Assembly: GCA_021234155.1 (NCBI GenBank)
Contig: JAJEKV010000190.1
Span: 356,973-420,972, forward strand
From: Isoetes taiwanensis
Taxonomy: Eukaryota > Streptophyta > Lycopodiopsida > Isoetales > Isoetaceae
Reading direction: 5' to 3'
DNA length: 64,000 nt
Shown: in pieces, positions 38,255 through 48,501 of the stretch
Position numbering within the stretch: position 1 is the first letter of the stretch
Layout: the number at the start of each line of letters is the position of its first letter
Position numbers and translations under genes: made by a program
The notes under the pieces: model-generated
Databases searched by the model: none
Seen by the model: only the letters and a program-made list of their open reading frames with translations
Told to the model about the DNA's origin: nothing

Positions 38255-38740
38255 GCGGCTTGGCCTAAAATAGTGAACTCCCAGCACACGAGCGAATGCA
38301 TGCGCCGCTGCATGCAAAACATGCATGCTCGTCCATTCTAGAATGGCGATCCGACGGCTTCCGGATCGATGGGATTCCTAGAATAGGACTGCGCTATAAA
38401 ACAACAAACCGCTGAGAATACCAAGAACTTCGCACAAACTAGGATCGAGGGCAGAAGGTCAGGATGAGAAGCTAAAGGCGGTAAAGGCGGCTATGAAAGA
38501 AAGCGCCAAATTAGCCAAACCAAAGCGGGAAAGAAGCCTCCTGCTGGAAACAATTCAAAGAAAAATTACTCTTTGAGAGAAGAGGAAAGCCAATGAGATA
38601 TTGATCTGAAGCAGCGCCTAAAATATGAACTCCCGGCCCAGAAACGGGCATCTTGTACTTAGCATGCGTACGAAACGGCTGCGTGCCGTCCCGATATAGA
38701 ATGGCGATCCATTATTCGGATCGATGGGATTCCCCAGTGA
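38255..38740. repeat. Diverged tandem duplication (~357 bp period)
   Basis: GCCTAAAATA.TGAACTCCC occurs near 38264 and 38619. A TAGAATGGCGATCC..GGATCGATGGGATTCC block occurs near 38339 and 38696. In both blocks CGATCC pairs with GGATCG while the intervening loop differs. The flanking sequence carries many ATGCATGC palindromes. Confidence 0.6.
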
Positions 38741-39338
38741 CTCACGATTGGTTTGTAGACAGGTATTGGGAGAATATCAAGCAAAAAATGAAGACATGAT
38801 CTTGCCGAGAGATAAGGCTTTGGAAGAGTTAGCATACTTTGAGAGGAATCTTCCAAGAGCTTGAGTTCAGAAGGGAATGTCATAATTAGTTCTTTAGAAG
38901 AGAATTGGGATAGAAGTCAACTTCATAATACAACACCTCAATCCATGCTCCAAGATGGTTAAATGGTTATCATCCAATGCATTTAGCTTAAGCCTTCACG
39001 ACTTTGGGGTTGCATGCTCTCACTTACTTTTAATAGAACAGATGACATACTTGAAAAGGTAAAGATATCAGCATTGTTTAACTGTCTTTAGCTTCACTAT
39101 GGTGAAGAATTAGTTGTGATCTACAACAAAAGTGATTTAAGAGTGCATAGTTATGGAACAAACTATTCAAAAGTGCAAGTGAGTCTCTGAACTGAGGTAG
39201 TAATAAAGAGTTCTATCTTGACTTGTCTTAATTTAGAATTTTATTATCACCCAAGTATTTCTAGAGGCAAAATATTAAAATAAGCTAGGATGAAGGCCTA
39301 GAAATCTTATTGGCAAGTGAGTGTTCTAGTCGATTCCC

Positions 39339-39735
39339 AACCTTTGGATCTAGAAATATTTTCATGGATATTCCTCTCTATCATTTCCATCATGCACCTA
39401 AGCATCGGATGGGGATTAAATGCTTAGTTGGCTCATTTAAGGGGTTTGATACCATTGAATATAATTCCAACACTGAAGTTGACTTCCTAGAATAGAAGTA
39501 AGCTTAAATCGACCTGTATCCCTAAAAATAGGGACGCATTCCTAAACCTTTTGGATCTAGAAATATTTTCATGGATATTCCCTCTCAGATCATCGTACCT
39601 ATGCACCTAAGCATTGGATGGGATTAAATGCTTAGTTGGCTCTATTTAAGGGGGTTTGACAGCCATTGAATATAATTCCAACACTAGGTTGACTCTAGAA
39701 TAGAAGTAAGCTTTAAATCGGGACTGTATCCCCTG
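39339..39735. repeat. Tandem duplication (~205 bp unit)
   Basis: The block from TTTGGATCTAGAAATATTTT to AGAATAGAAGTAAGCTT occurs twice in direct orientation with high identity. Most differences are 1-3 nt indels. Confidence 0.75.
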
Positions 39736-39739
39736 CATG

Positions 39740-41155
39740 TGGGACACCAGCGCTGTGCACGGAAGACAAGATAGAGATAGATAGATAGAGGGTATTTTAC
39801 TGCCATGCCACATTGCGTCAGTCTATGAGGACATATGACTATGACTCCCTTAGACTTGAAACACAAGATCTCTTAGTTAAGTTAACCCAATGACTAGCCA
39901 ATAAACCAACAAGGGGATGTTATATTAGTACTGAGTAGCTCAAGGATTGAAGGCCATTGCAATTCAGCCATAATATAGAGCCCTCCTTTGCTGCAAAATG
40001 ACAGTGCCTATAATAACTGTCACAAAATTCCCTCACACTATGGGTGAAAGCATGTTGTAGTGGAACACCCTGGGTGTCCCCCCTGTCCCCCCTAAAAATG
40101 TGGTGGGAGATATCAAATTTGTGGTGCTATTTAAATGTTTGTTTACGCCAGTGCATGTACCGCCTTGATTCAATCATTTCTTTGAACCGCGAACAACTCG
40201 GGATTCCTATGCCACCCGTCCCATTCCATTCCCACGCCACCCGCCCCATTCCAATCTCCACCAATCCCATTTCTAAACTCCATCGACTCCAATTCGGCTT
40301 CTTCAAGCACACGGCTATATGGCGCTTAATCCCATGGTGGATCAATCCGGCTTCATACCTTCAATCATTTAATTGGAAGCAAATCACTAAAATCAAAACC
40401 CATACGTAAGAGAAAGAAAACTCCTAACAAGAACGGGACTACAAAAGACGCCAAAGAAAAGTTATTATTAAAAGCGGAAAGTTTAAAGAAGAATGAATAA
40501 AATTGCATCGCTAGGAGGATCCACCAACGCCTCTTACTAGGCGATGGTATTAAAATTGTTATCTTCATTTCATAGCACCACTAAAGGCTTGTCTAACAAA
40601 TGCATAAGAAAGAGGTTTTACTAGATTTTCATAGATGACAAAATGGACAGCTGCATTTGGCTAAGATGAGCCGAAAGGATTTGCAAAACCAAGAGCATTG
40701 TGGTCAAGAACCTCGTAGGCTTCCATTCAACTTAGAAGAAGTCTAATAAAGAATGACGCTTTAGCAGCCAAGAGTAGTTGCCTTGCTATGCACGTAGAGA
40801 AAGCACATCATCACCGAAGTGCTAATCCCGGTTGCCACCGGTTTGTAAACCGGGCCAGGTCCATCCTAGAATCTTACCAAAGCAAAATTAAAGAGGATAG
40901 ATTGCAAAGGGGGGGGAAATGGGTTTTGTATTAAAAAAGAGTTAGAAGAGCAAAGATGCAATTCCACTGGCCATAGAACTTTGCGCAGCAATTTTGGACC
41001 CGAAACAAGAGGGTCTCCAAAATGCAAAGGATGTTAAGTTCAAGATTGGGATCATGCCACCACCATCCGGAAGAATCACGTGTTATTTCATTTTCATCTT
41101 CACCATTTTATTACACGTGTATGTATTAGGTGACGTCATGGATATGTGGTCGGTT
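39740..41155. other. Intergenic DNA, no supportable gene
   Basis: A 121-codon plus-strand frame (40044-40409) overlaps a 72-codon minus-strand frame; neither has a motif. A small palindrome, CCGGTTTGTAAACCGG, lies near 40839. Confidence 0.4.
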
Positions 41156-41159
41156 AGTG

Positions 41160-41665
41160 ATCGTTTGTGGTGTGGTGCCCATTAATGCTCGCGGATATAC
41201 GATATGCGCCATCAGTGTGGTGAGGCACGCGTGAAATAAACAATAATATATGCTTTGTGGTGCCTATAGTGGCGGAATAACATGGTGTAAAATACGTCAG
41301 GTAATATACGCTATGTGGTGCCCAGTGTGGTGAAAAATATGGTGTAAAAAATAAATGCTCTAACATAATGCTTTGTGGTGCCCAGTGTGGCGGAATAACA
41401 TGGTGTAAAAATAAATCGCCGTAATATATGCTATGTGGTCCCCAGCGGTGAATAACATGGTGTGGTGCCCAGTGGCGGTGCCCAGTGGTGCCGCCGCGCA
41501 GGGTGCCCAGTGGTGCCCAGTGTGGTGAAAAACATGGTGTAAAATAAATGTTGTAATATATCTCTATGTGGTGCCCATAGTGGTGGAATAACCAGGTGTA
41601 AGATGAATGTCCCGTGAATATATGCTATGTGGTGCCTGAAGCAGTGGAAAATGTAGTGCAACAAA
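41160..41665. repeat. TGTGGTGCC tandem array (~58-65 bp unit)
   Basis: Units have the form TATGCTNTGTGGTGCCCAG, TGTGGTGAAAAACATGGTG, TAAAATAAATG. About seven units are seen, with an internal shorter-period burst of GTGCCCAGTGG words around 41465-41520. The core TGTGGTGCC is the reverse complement of GGCACCACA, the core of the array at 54.44-54.95 kb. Confidence 0.8.
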
Positions 41666-41819
41666 ATATGTCGACAATCTTTGTTATCTCCGAAATTGCA
41701 ATCATCCAGAAATTAATGACTGAACATCCTCATTAAGGATCAAAACGCGGATTGCCTGAAAGTCGAAACCATATTTGTTGTAAAACTAAAGGACTCAATA
41801 GTTACTGTGATATACCATG

Positions 41820-42225
41820 TTAGAATGCGACGTTAATAGGATGGCTCAATAGTATGAGAACTAAGCACCCAAAAAATGCGTACGACTTGTCGTACTTTGC
41901 GTATCGACATATATGGTGAATGTATGCCCAATAAAATAAGTAGCACAAGAAGGCCGTATGTGGAATTTTATGTGAGAAAACTAGCTTCCAACCTACCATA
42001 AGAGGGAATGACTCGGTGAGTGTAAAGAGTGGGATTAAGAAGTTCCTATCCGCTTCCACACATAACACCCATGATAGTGTTACAGAAGTGGGAATACCTA
42101 GACTATGAAAAACTGGTATTCGCAGAGATGGCGTGCTAAGAAGTCTAAGCTCGCTCACCAACACAATGAAACCGCAGTCTTCCACTCCAGGAACAACAAA
42201 ATGTTGAGAAGCTTCCAAATTTCTA
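41820..42225. other. Possible upstream part of the transposase remnant
   Basis: A 132-codon frame is open on the minus strand, but it is hydrophobic and motif-free. Plus-strand sequence here probably belongs to the element starting at 42.23 kb, since exon-like reading begins just downstream. No domain seen. Confidence 0.25.
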
Positions 42226-42229
42226 CACT

Positions 42230-43640
42230 ACTGATATAAGTGGTAAAGTGCATCAAGACAAAGAACTCCTTGATAATCCTGTCGAGATGCTTACCTATTC
42301 GCGGGTTGATCAAGAGAATTATACTTTAAGGAGCAGAATGAAGTTCACCCATGTACCGGGTCAACAAACCGTGATAAATCTGGAGTATTTGGTTCAAATA
42401 ACTCCATCGCTAATCCACACAGCACACCATTGAGAAGGAAACACACTACTATGTGTCGGATGATAGGGAACATGACACACTTTTGTTCAACATTGTTTGG
42501 CGAAACATTTTGAGTACTTTAAAGGTGAAGGCAATGTCCCCAAACAAGACTATGTATTTTCTGATGGTGCTGTATCACAATTCAAAGTACCATCATTTTA
42601 TTTGTTGGAAGGTACTAGCCAGATACGAGGTCAACATGATGTGGAACTTCTTTGGATCAAACCAGGAAAAGGTGAAATATGATGGGAAGGAAGCAATTGA
42701 AAAGATGGATATGAGGTTCATGTACTAAACATCCCGACATTAAACTAGATAATGCCCATGATGTGGGTGAAAATTGCAGAAACAATTTCAATGTGGTACA
42801 TCCTAGTGGATTGAAATGGAAGAAAAGTCTGAGATACTGGGAAATAAAACCCGAGGATATCAACAGAAAAGGTCAGTGACAATTCCGTAAACCGTGCAAA
42901 TCTATCCGCCCATGGATTCAAGATGAAATCCAACACGCCACATACCGTGAAAAGCTATCATGTTTTTGGCAAAGAATTGTTTTATTGAAATGGGACATGT
43001 GTGAGAACAAATTGTATGTGATGAATGGAACCTTTGTAGTCGCTGAACTATCCTCCAATGTTCATGCTGAGTGGAAGAAGAGACCAAGTTCACGCCACTA
43101 TACTCAACCTTGGCAAATGTAATTTAGAAGCATCTAGAGAAGGAGACAAATTTTGGCAGCCATACGTGACTCCAGTGGGAATGAGGAGAATTCTCAGATT
43201 GATGTTGCTATGCACCAACCAAAAATTTGAAGTTGAAAATGACTCTGCCAGAACGAAACTCTGTTTATGAGAGGTGAAACCGCCAGGAGGGCATTTACTT
43301 TTCAGAAAGAAGCCCCTACTAAAGTTGGTGATGTATGAGTTGTTGACAAACGAGCCAAAGTCTCACTTAGCATTCTCTACTCAAATTTGTGCTATTCGAA
43401 AGTTCCCATGCAAATGTATCAAGAAAGGTGCTCGAACCTGCTACGTGCTAGACCAAAGTGTGATGAGGAAAAGATTCTAGAAAATCCTGTCTGTGGTTTT
43501 ATCTGATGAAGATAGCATGTCCGGGATGAAGAATAGTTGGAACACATTCTTACGTGTTAGGAATGATCTCGTAAATTTTGAATATATGTTGTTGTGGTTC
43601 CTGTCTTGTTTGGGAATACATATGAAACCCAATTCCATGC
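42230..43640 (+). pseudogene. DDE-type transposase remnant
   Basis: Successive plus-strand frames read HYYVSDDREHDT (near 42448), then KQDYVFSDGAVSQFK (near 42540), then MWNFFGSNQEKVKYDG (near 42639). The order, a D-G-x-x-x-Q-[FY]-K motif then W-N-F-F-G-x-x-x-x-K-x-x-x-D-G, is one I associate with a group of DDE-fold, transposase-like proteins in plants and animals; I cannot fix the superfamily. Further coding-like scraps at 43274-43480 (CKCIKKGARTCYVLDQ) and GDVYELLTNEPKSH suggest the C-terminal part. Several frameshifts and stops separate the pieces, so the copy is dead. The annotated edges are approximate; no terminal inverted repeats were found. Confidence 0.5.
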
Positions 43641-43649
43641 TCAATTTGT

Positions 43650-43690
43650 ATTTTTTTTTTTTTTTTGAGGAATGGGTTTTTTTTCATTAA
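43650..43690 (-). other. T-run pair, possible antisense poly(A) of a retroposed sequence
   Basis: A run of about 17 T, then GAGGAATGGG, then a second T run and CATTAAT. It could be the poly(A) end of a minus-strand retroposon, but no body is recognised to its right. Confidence 0.25.
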
Positions 43691-43694
43691 TTAT

Positions 43695-44755
43695 AGAAAA
43701 AGGTAATAACATAGTGAGTGAGCCTTATAGGTAGGCTAATGATAAAGCATGTAAAATAAATACAAATGAAGTAGGTGTCATGGAAAAGCAATATATAATG
43801 TTTTATAAATAAACAAGAGTAGTTGTGATATGTGTTATAACAAGAACAGAGTGAGCAAACCAATTCCTCGCAGTAAAAGATGTAGATGTTAATACAAGAT
43901 GCGTATATATGCGATTCTGCTTTTGTCAAAAAAGGGAGAGGGGTGTGTCAATGATTTGTGTGGAAATGGTGCTTGTTTAGAATTCATGGTGAGTCTTAAA
44001 TCAGGGCTGGAAGCATAAGAGTGTTACCATTTCCCATTTAGCTCAAGAATCAAAGATACTGCATTAGTAGTGACATCAAATTATCAAAAGTGCCATATGC
44101 ATCCTGTGCACCCGCGGATGGATAATAGCATTCCCTGTAGTACTCAAACCGCCGACCGCTATTCTTTCCTCGCTGTCATGGTCCACCATATTTTGATGCA
44201 TAAGATATGTGCCTCTGTAATTCTATAGCCCATTCTAGTTCATCATCGTGATATCAATTATATCTATATCTGATGCCCCTAATCAGTATGTCCACATGTC
44301 ATGAGTGTATTGAATATCGTACCAATCTCATCGAACAATCTATATACTCGCAGTTCCACCTAAGTTCCAATGTCTCGCCAAGGTTCCTGCGTAACTCTCA
44401 ATAGGCTATATGTTTGTGGGGACTGATTGTTGGTATTCAAAATCCGAGGCAAATTGCTCGCTCTGGAGATGCTCGCCCGGCCTGGTCTCAAATAGAGGAA
44501 TCAGAATAATTCATTAGCATCCAATCTTGGCGAGTTTGAGATCCTCTTGATCCGTAGAGAGTGTATCCCGCTTTGGAGCAAAGTAGAAGTGGTTCATATC
44601 TTTTGGACAGAGGATCTTGGGATCGAGATGGAATGCACTTAACCGTGAGAGAGTAGAGCGCCCCTTGAGCAAAGCAGGAAGGAGCATGAAATTGTGAAGG
44701 AGCGAAAGAGAATTTGAATTTAGGGCTGACGGGCCATGTAAAAGTTTATTTTTGG
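43695..44755. other. Intergenic DNA, no gene seen
   Basis: No domain or RNA gene recognised. Confidence 0.4.
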
Positions 44756-44762
44756 GAAAATT

Positions 44763-44815
44763 CACCACATGTGTCACCACATGTTTCACCACATGTTTCA
44801 CCACATGTCTCACCA
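44763..44815. repeat. 12-bp minisatellite (CACCACATGTNT)n
   Basis: Four and a third units of CACCACATGTNT. The same 12-bp core, as CACCACATGNTT, makes up much of the 218-bp satellite unit 4 kb downstream. Confidence 0.85.
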
Positions 44816-45104
44816 TTATCAAAGTTTTCACTTTTCTCTCCTCTTCCCCGAGACAGATCCTTCCGAAACAAATTTTTCCACCGAAATGCTTTCCTTTTCC
44901 TTAAATTCTCGGTCCCATCAATTCCTCTCATCATCCTTTGGTGACAGCCATACCTCGGGCAAAAACCTTATGGAATGGCAAAATTAATGACCCTGCAACC
45001 CAAAAGGCCCGACCCGAGGTGCCATTCTTCTTGCTCCCTAATCGTTTACGCTTACTGATTTACATTTTACAGCTTTAAAATTACAAAGAGCTACTTCAGC
45101 AGAC

Positions 45105-45743
45105 ATGGCCAACTTCACCTCTTGGATCCGCAAAAACGATGGCACTCGAATGGGACAATGTCACCAGAGAAGAAGAGTCCATGATACCTAGGCGTGCTGT
45201 CCCGATTTTCACCCATGCAGAATGGATGGACATTCTCAGGCAACAGAAATTTCTCTATTCACCGGATGAGAATATGACCACAGAAATGTTGAAAACTCTC
45301 ACCAGGAGGATGAATTGTACATCAAACCTCCTAGATCTCTCAACTTTCTCCAGATTCACCGAAATTTTACACACCAAAGATCTTTGGCCTATTCCTCCTA
45401 CTATTGACCGTGATCTCGCAGAAGGGTTGAAACCTTTTCTACTTAATGGCTATCAAGCCTTTACGCTAGACAGGTTCTGCTTTTGTTATGATAGGTTGTT
45501 TACAGAGGAACAATTCCTTCACTTCAGGGATATGTTCTATCATCACAAGGGCTTGCAGGATGCACATGGAGAAGATGCTATTCTCGCTGGTAACACTTGC
45601 ACCATTATGGTTTTTTGCTTTCCCTCCGTAATGGGGATGATATAGGCCGGCAAGCTGACCCGCGGTGGCACATCGATCCGGGTGGTCATAGAAGATGACG
45701 AGGAGGAGCCGGACCCATCTCTTTTGATAGACGCACGTGAATG
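45105..45743 (+). CDS. Unidentified ~210-codon ORF with acidic C terminus (frameshifted)
   Basis: The clean core is 168 codons (45139-45645). I place the start at the ATG at 45105 (MANFTSWIRKNDG), one frameshift upstream of the core, because it follows an AT-rich leader and joins coding-like sequence. After a second frameshift near 45590-45650 the reading continues as TSIRVVIEDDEEEPDPSLL and stops at 45741-45743. The core is mixed alpha-type sequence rich in F, L and charged residues (HAEWMDILRQQKFLYSP near its N terminus; LDRFCFCYDRLFTEEQF near residue 110). I recognise no family. Its size, acidic tail and setting resemble ORF-B of the retroelement at 57-64 kb, without detectable similarity by eye. 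It may be a low-copy gene or a transposon accessory ORF. Confidence 0.4.
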
Positions 45744-45749
45744 AAAGCA

Positions 45750-47210
45750 AGTGTATATAAAAAAAAAATTTTGTTGCTGATGTAATCTGAAATGTTTAAT
45801 AGAAATCTCGCTTGTAATCAAATGTAACCTTATGTAATCATTTATATGTTTAATATAATATAAATCTTCACTCTTCAATCTCTCCGCTTAATTGACAGGG
45901 TGAAAGTGACATACGTAAAAATTACATTAAGGATGAATAGAATATGTAGAATCATTGGAAATCATACATCAAATGCAAGGTCAATCATTCAAAAGTCAAT
46001 GTAAGGCAGAAGCATTGGGGAAAACCATAAATCTAGTTTTGCATGCGTACATTGGCTTATCACAATCCAAATATGGCGGAAGAAAACAAAGGAGAACACG
46101 AGCACAAACAATTTTGCGGCCTAAATGCAACAGATCCGGTAGGACCTATCTGGAGCAAATAAACCAGGAACAAGAGAAGGATATTAGAGGAGCGGAGGAC
46201 CCATGAATTCCCGGGTATTCTAGGCTTAAAACATAGGTTAATTCCCCGATGGGCTTAAAGAATTAGAAGCCAAGGCGTAGAGATAGGCGGTTGCCTTTCT
46301 TTGTAGTAGATGTTGTTTTACACGGTAGATGTTGTTTACACAGATGCAACAGAGACTTAACTGAGTTGGCCGAAGGTGGTTCGGGGTGGTGTATGATTCG
46401 AGGATGAGTTCTCAGCCTCCCCATGCTTGAGGAAGAGGATATGTTCATCCAACTAAAGCAGAAATGATCCATGCTTCAGCCATTAAAAAGTGCTCAACAG
46501 CCGATGCATGGAGACACAACAACCTTGAGACAATACTTTATGAATCAGATCATAAGTGGGAGCAGAAACGAAGCTCATGTTTTAGTGTTGGCCGATTACA
46601 CCAACTATTCAACAGTAAACACTTGATGAAATCTTAAACGTACTTGGAAGAAGAAGAGGATGTATCTCACAAATGCGGATCCGATTGAGGCCCAAAGAAT
46701 CGTATGTCATCTTTAATGCATTTTGATAATACTAGAAGCTCGTGGTTATAGTTTTCCCGATTTTTCTATACTTCATTTCATAAGAAGTATGAACTATTCT
46801 ACCGGTATGGTAGATTTCCATATGTATTTTTTCTCCCTTTGAAATATAAAACAACGCTTTGCATCACCACATACCACGGTTTTCACTACTTAAGCTACCA
46901 CCAGATTCCACCATAATCAGCCAGGGGCATTGACCATTTTTTGACCCGTTAAATGAAATGGCTCGATTCTGATAGTATCTTGACTGATTTTGGTGACAAG
47001 AAATATATGGATCCCAAATTAGGTCCCCCGAATTGATATGAAAGTATTAGGAAAATCCACTTACCGCAATTGTATAAAGGGTACTGTATAGATACTTTTA
47101 TGAATATAAAGAAGTTTCGCTTTTGCATTCTCATTTTTATGCTTCAACTAGCGTAAATTTGTACTTGAATGTTGAATGAATTCCAAGGTATAAATGGATT
47201 AAACTCGAAT
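45750..47210. other. Intergenic DNA, no supportable gene
   Basis: An 83-codon plus-strand frame (45955-46206) and a 69-codon minus-strand frame (46263-46472) have no motif. Two copies of GTAGATGTTGTTT lie near 46306 and 46326. Confidence 0.4.
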
Positions 47211-47215
47211 TAAAC

Positions 47216-47655
47216 TTGCACAAGGCCTGTTAGACATATGGGTGAGATCAAAGAAAGGCACTAAGGCACGTGGGTATCCGCTTAGAAAACAGCCTGTGGT
47301 AAAACAATTAGAAATTTACACAAGGCACAAATTTACACAGACACAAAGCCATTACAAACTATTTTCCGATTAAACAAAAGGCACAAGGCCTGGATTACAA
47401 ATGTATAAGGCCATCATATGTTAAAACAGAAAATACCGTAATACTTCGCAATTAGAAATTTACACAAGGTTCAAAAAGGCACAAGGCCATCATATATTCA
47501 AAAAGGCACTAAGGCCATCATATATATTACAAGAGGCACTACGGCTGTGATCACAAGGGTGAGTTCACAATGGGTGAGATCAAATGAAGGCACTAAGGCC
47601 TATATACCATCTGTTTTTAAAAAAAACAAAGGCACAAAAGGCCAGAGACTAACTT
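47216..47655. repeat. Dispersed array of AAAGGCACNAAGGCC motifs
   Basis: About ten matches to AAAGGCAC(A/T)AAGGCC or truncated forms, spaced irregularly by 20-90 bp, several followed by ATCATATAT. The spacers are AT-rich and unrelated. A run of about 18 A follows at 47664-47681. This is an irregular minisatellite-like region. Confidence 0.65.
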
Positions 47656-47779
47656 GATCAAAAGAAAAAAAAAAAAAAAAGGTGCCACAAATTAGACTTC
47701 AAGCTTCATCCAGAAGAAAAGTGAAGAAAATTATTTAGAATACATAAAAAAGCAAAATTTAATGCATGCATTTACTCAG

Positions 47780-48180
47780 AGAAAATTTTGGAGTTCCAAA
47801 AATTCATGTTCTTCTTTCTTCTACCTCTTCTTCTTCTTCGTCCGGGTCTTCGCCTCCATTCGTTATTTGAATCTTGGGAATCTTGGGATCATCGGAAGAA
47901 GCCTACGGAGGAATCAAAATTAGAGGGTTCCACCTCTTCTCGAAAGCTCCAAAGATCTTGAGCTTTCGGAAGAGGTGAATCTAATCGTGGCTCTGTTTCG
48001 GGGCTCTCGGGTAGGTTTCGTGATCGGGCTCTGGAAATGAAAAATTGGGCCATCCTATGCCATGGACCCAGCAGGACCTCAGCCAAAGGGGATTGATAGA
48101 AGCCCGACGCATGAGGGCTGGGGAGGCAGAGCGAGAGGGAGAGGCAGAGTGGAGGGAGAGCTGCAGCCGCCGACATTCTC
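47780..48180 (-). CDS. Possible gene fragment with acidic tail (hypothetical, minus strand)
   Basis: The minus-strand frame 48176-47889 is open for 95 codons and, after one frameshift, continues as DPKIPKIQITNGGEDPDEEEEEVE, ending near 47810. The N-terminal part is hydrophobic and basic and could be an organelle-targeting region (a second ATG gives MAQFFISRARSRNLPESPE). A plus-strand frame (48062-48283) overlaps it, so the coding strand is not certain. No family recognised. Confidence 0.25.
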
Positions 48181-48501
48181 CCTGGAAGGAATTGACGATG
48201 CTTCTCCCTTCACGACCATAGCCTATAAAGACGGGCGTGAAATTAATTTCAGAGGGCTAAATTTTAGGATTTCGTACCATTAGTATCTTAATCGTAATGA
48301 TTTAGTAGGATATACTAATAATAACCTCGAAATGACCATTATTTTATTTTCTAAAAACATAAAAAAATATATATATATCTATCCCGAATTGGCCATTCAT
48401 TTTGGACACCAATCAAATTATGTTGGCTTGGCAATTTGTTTAGTAATTTTAGTTATAATTAGCTAGTGTAAATTGATTGTTGACTTCAATTGTTGACTTA
48501 C

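Noticed and set aside
41820-42218. 132-codon hydrophobic minus-strand frame as a membrane protein
   Set aside because: It is probably antisense to the start of the plus-strand transposase remnant. No start context or homologous motif supports it.
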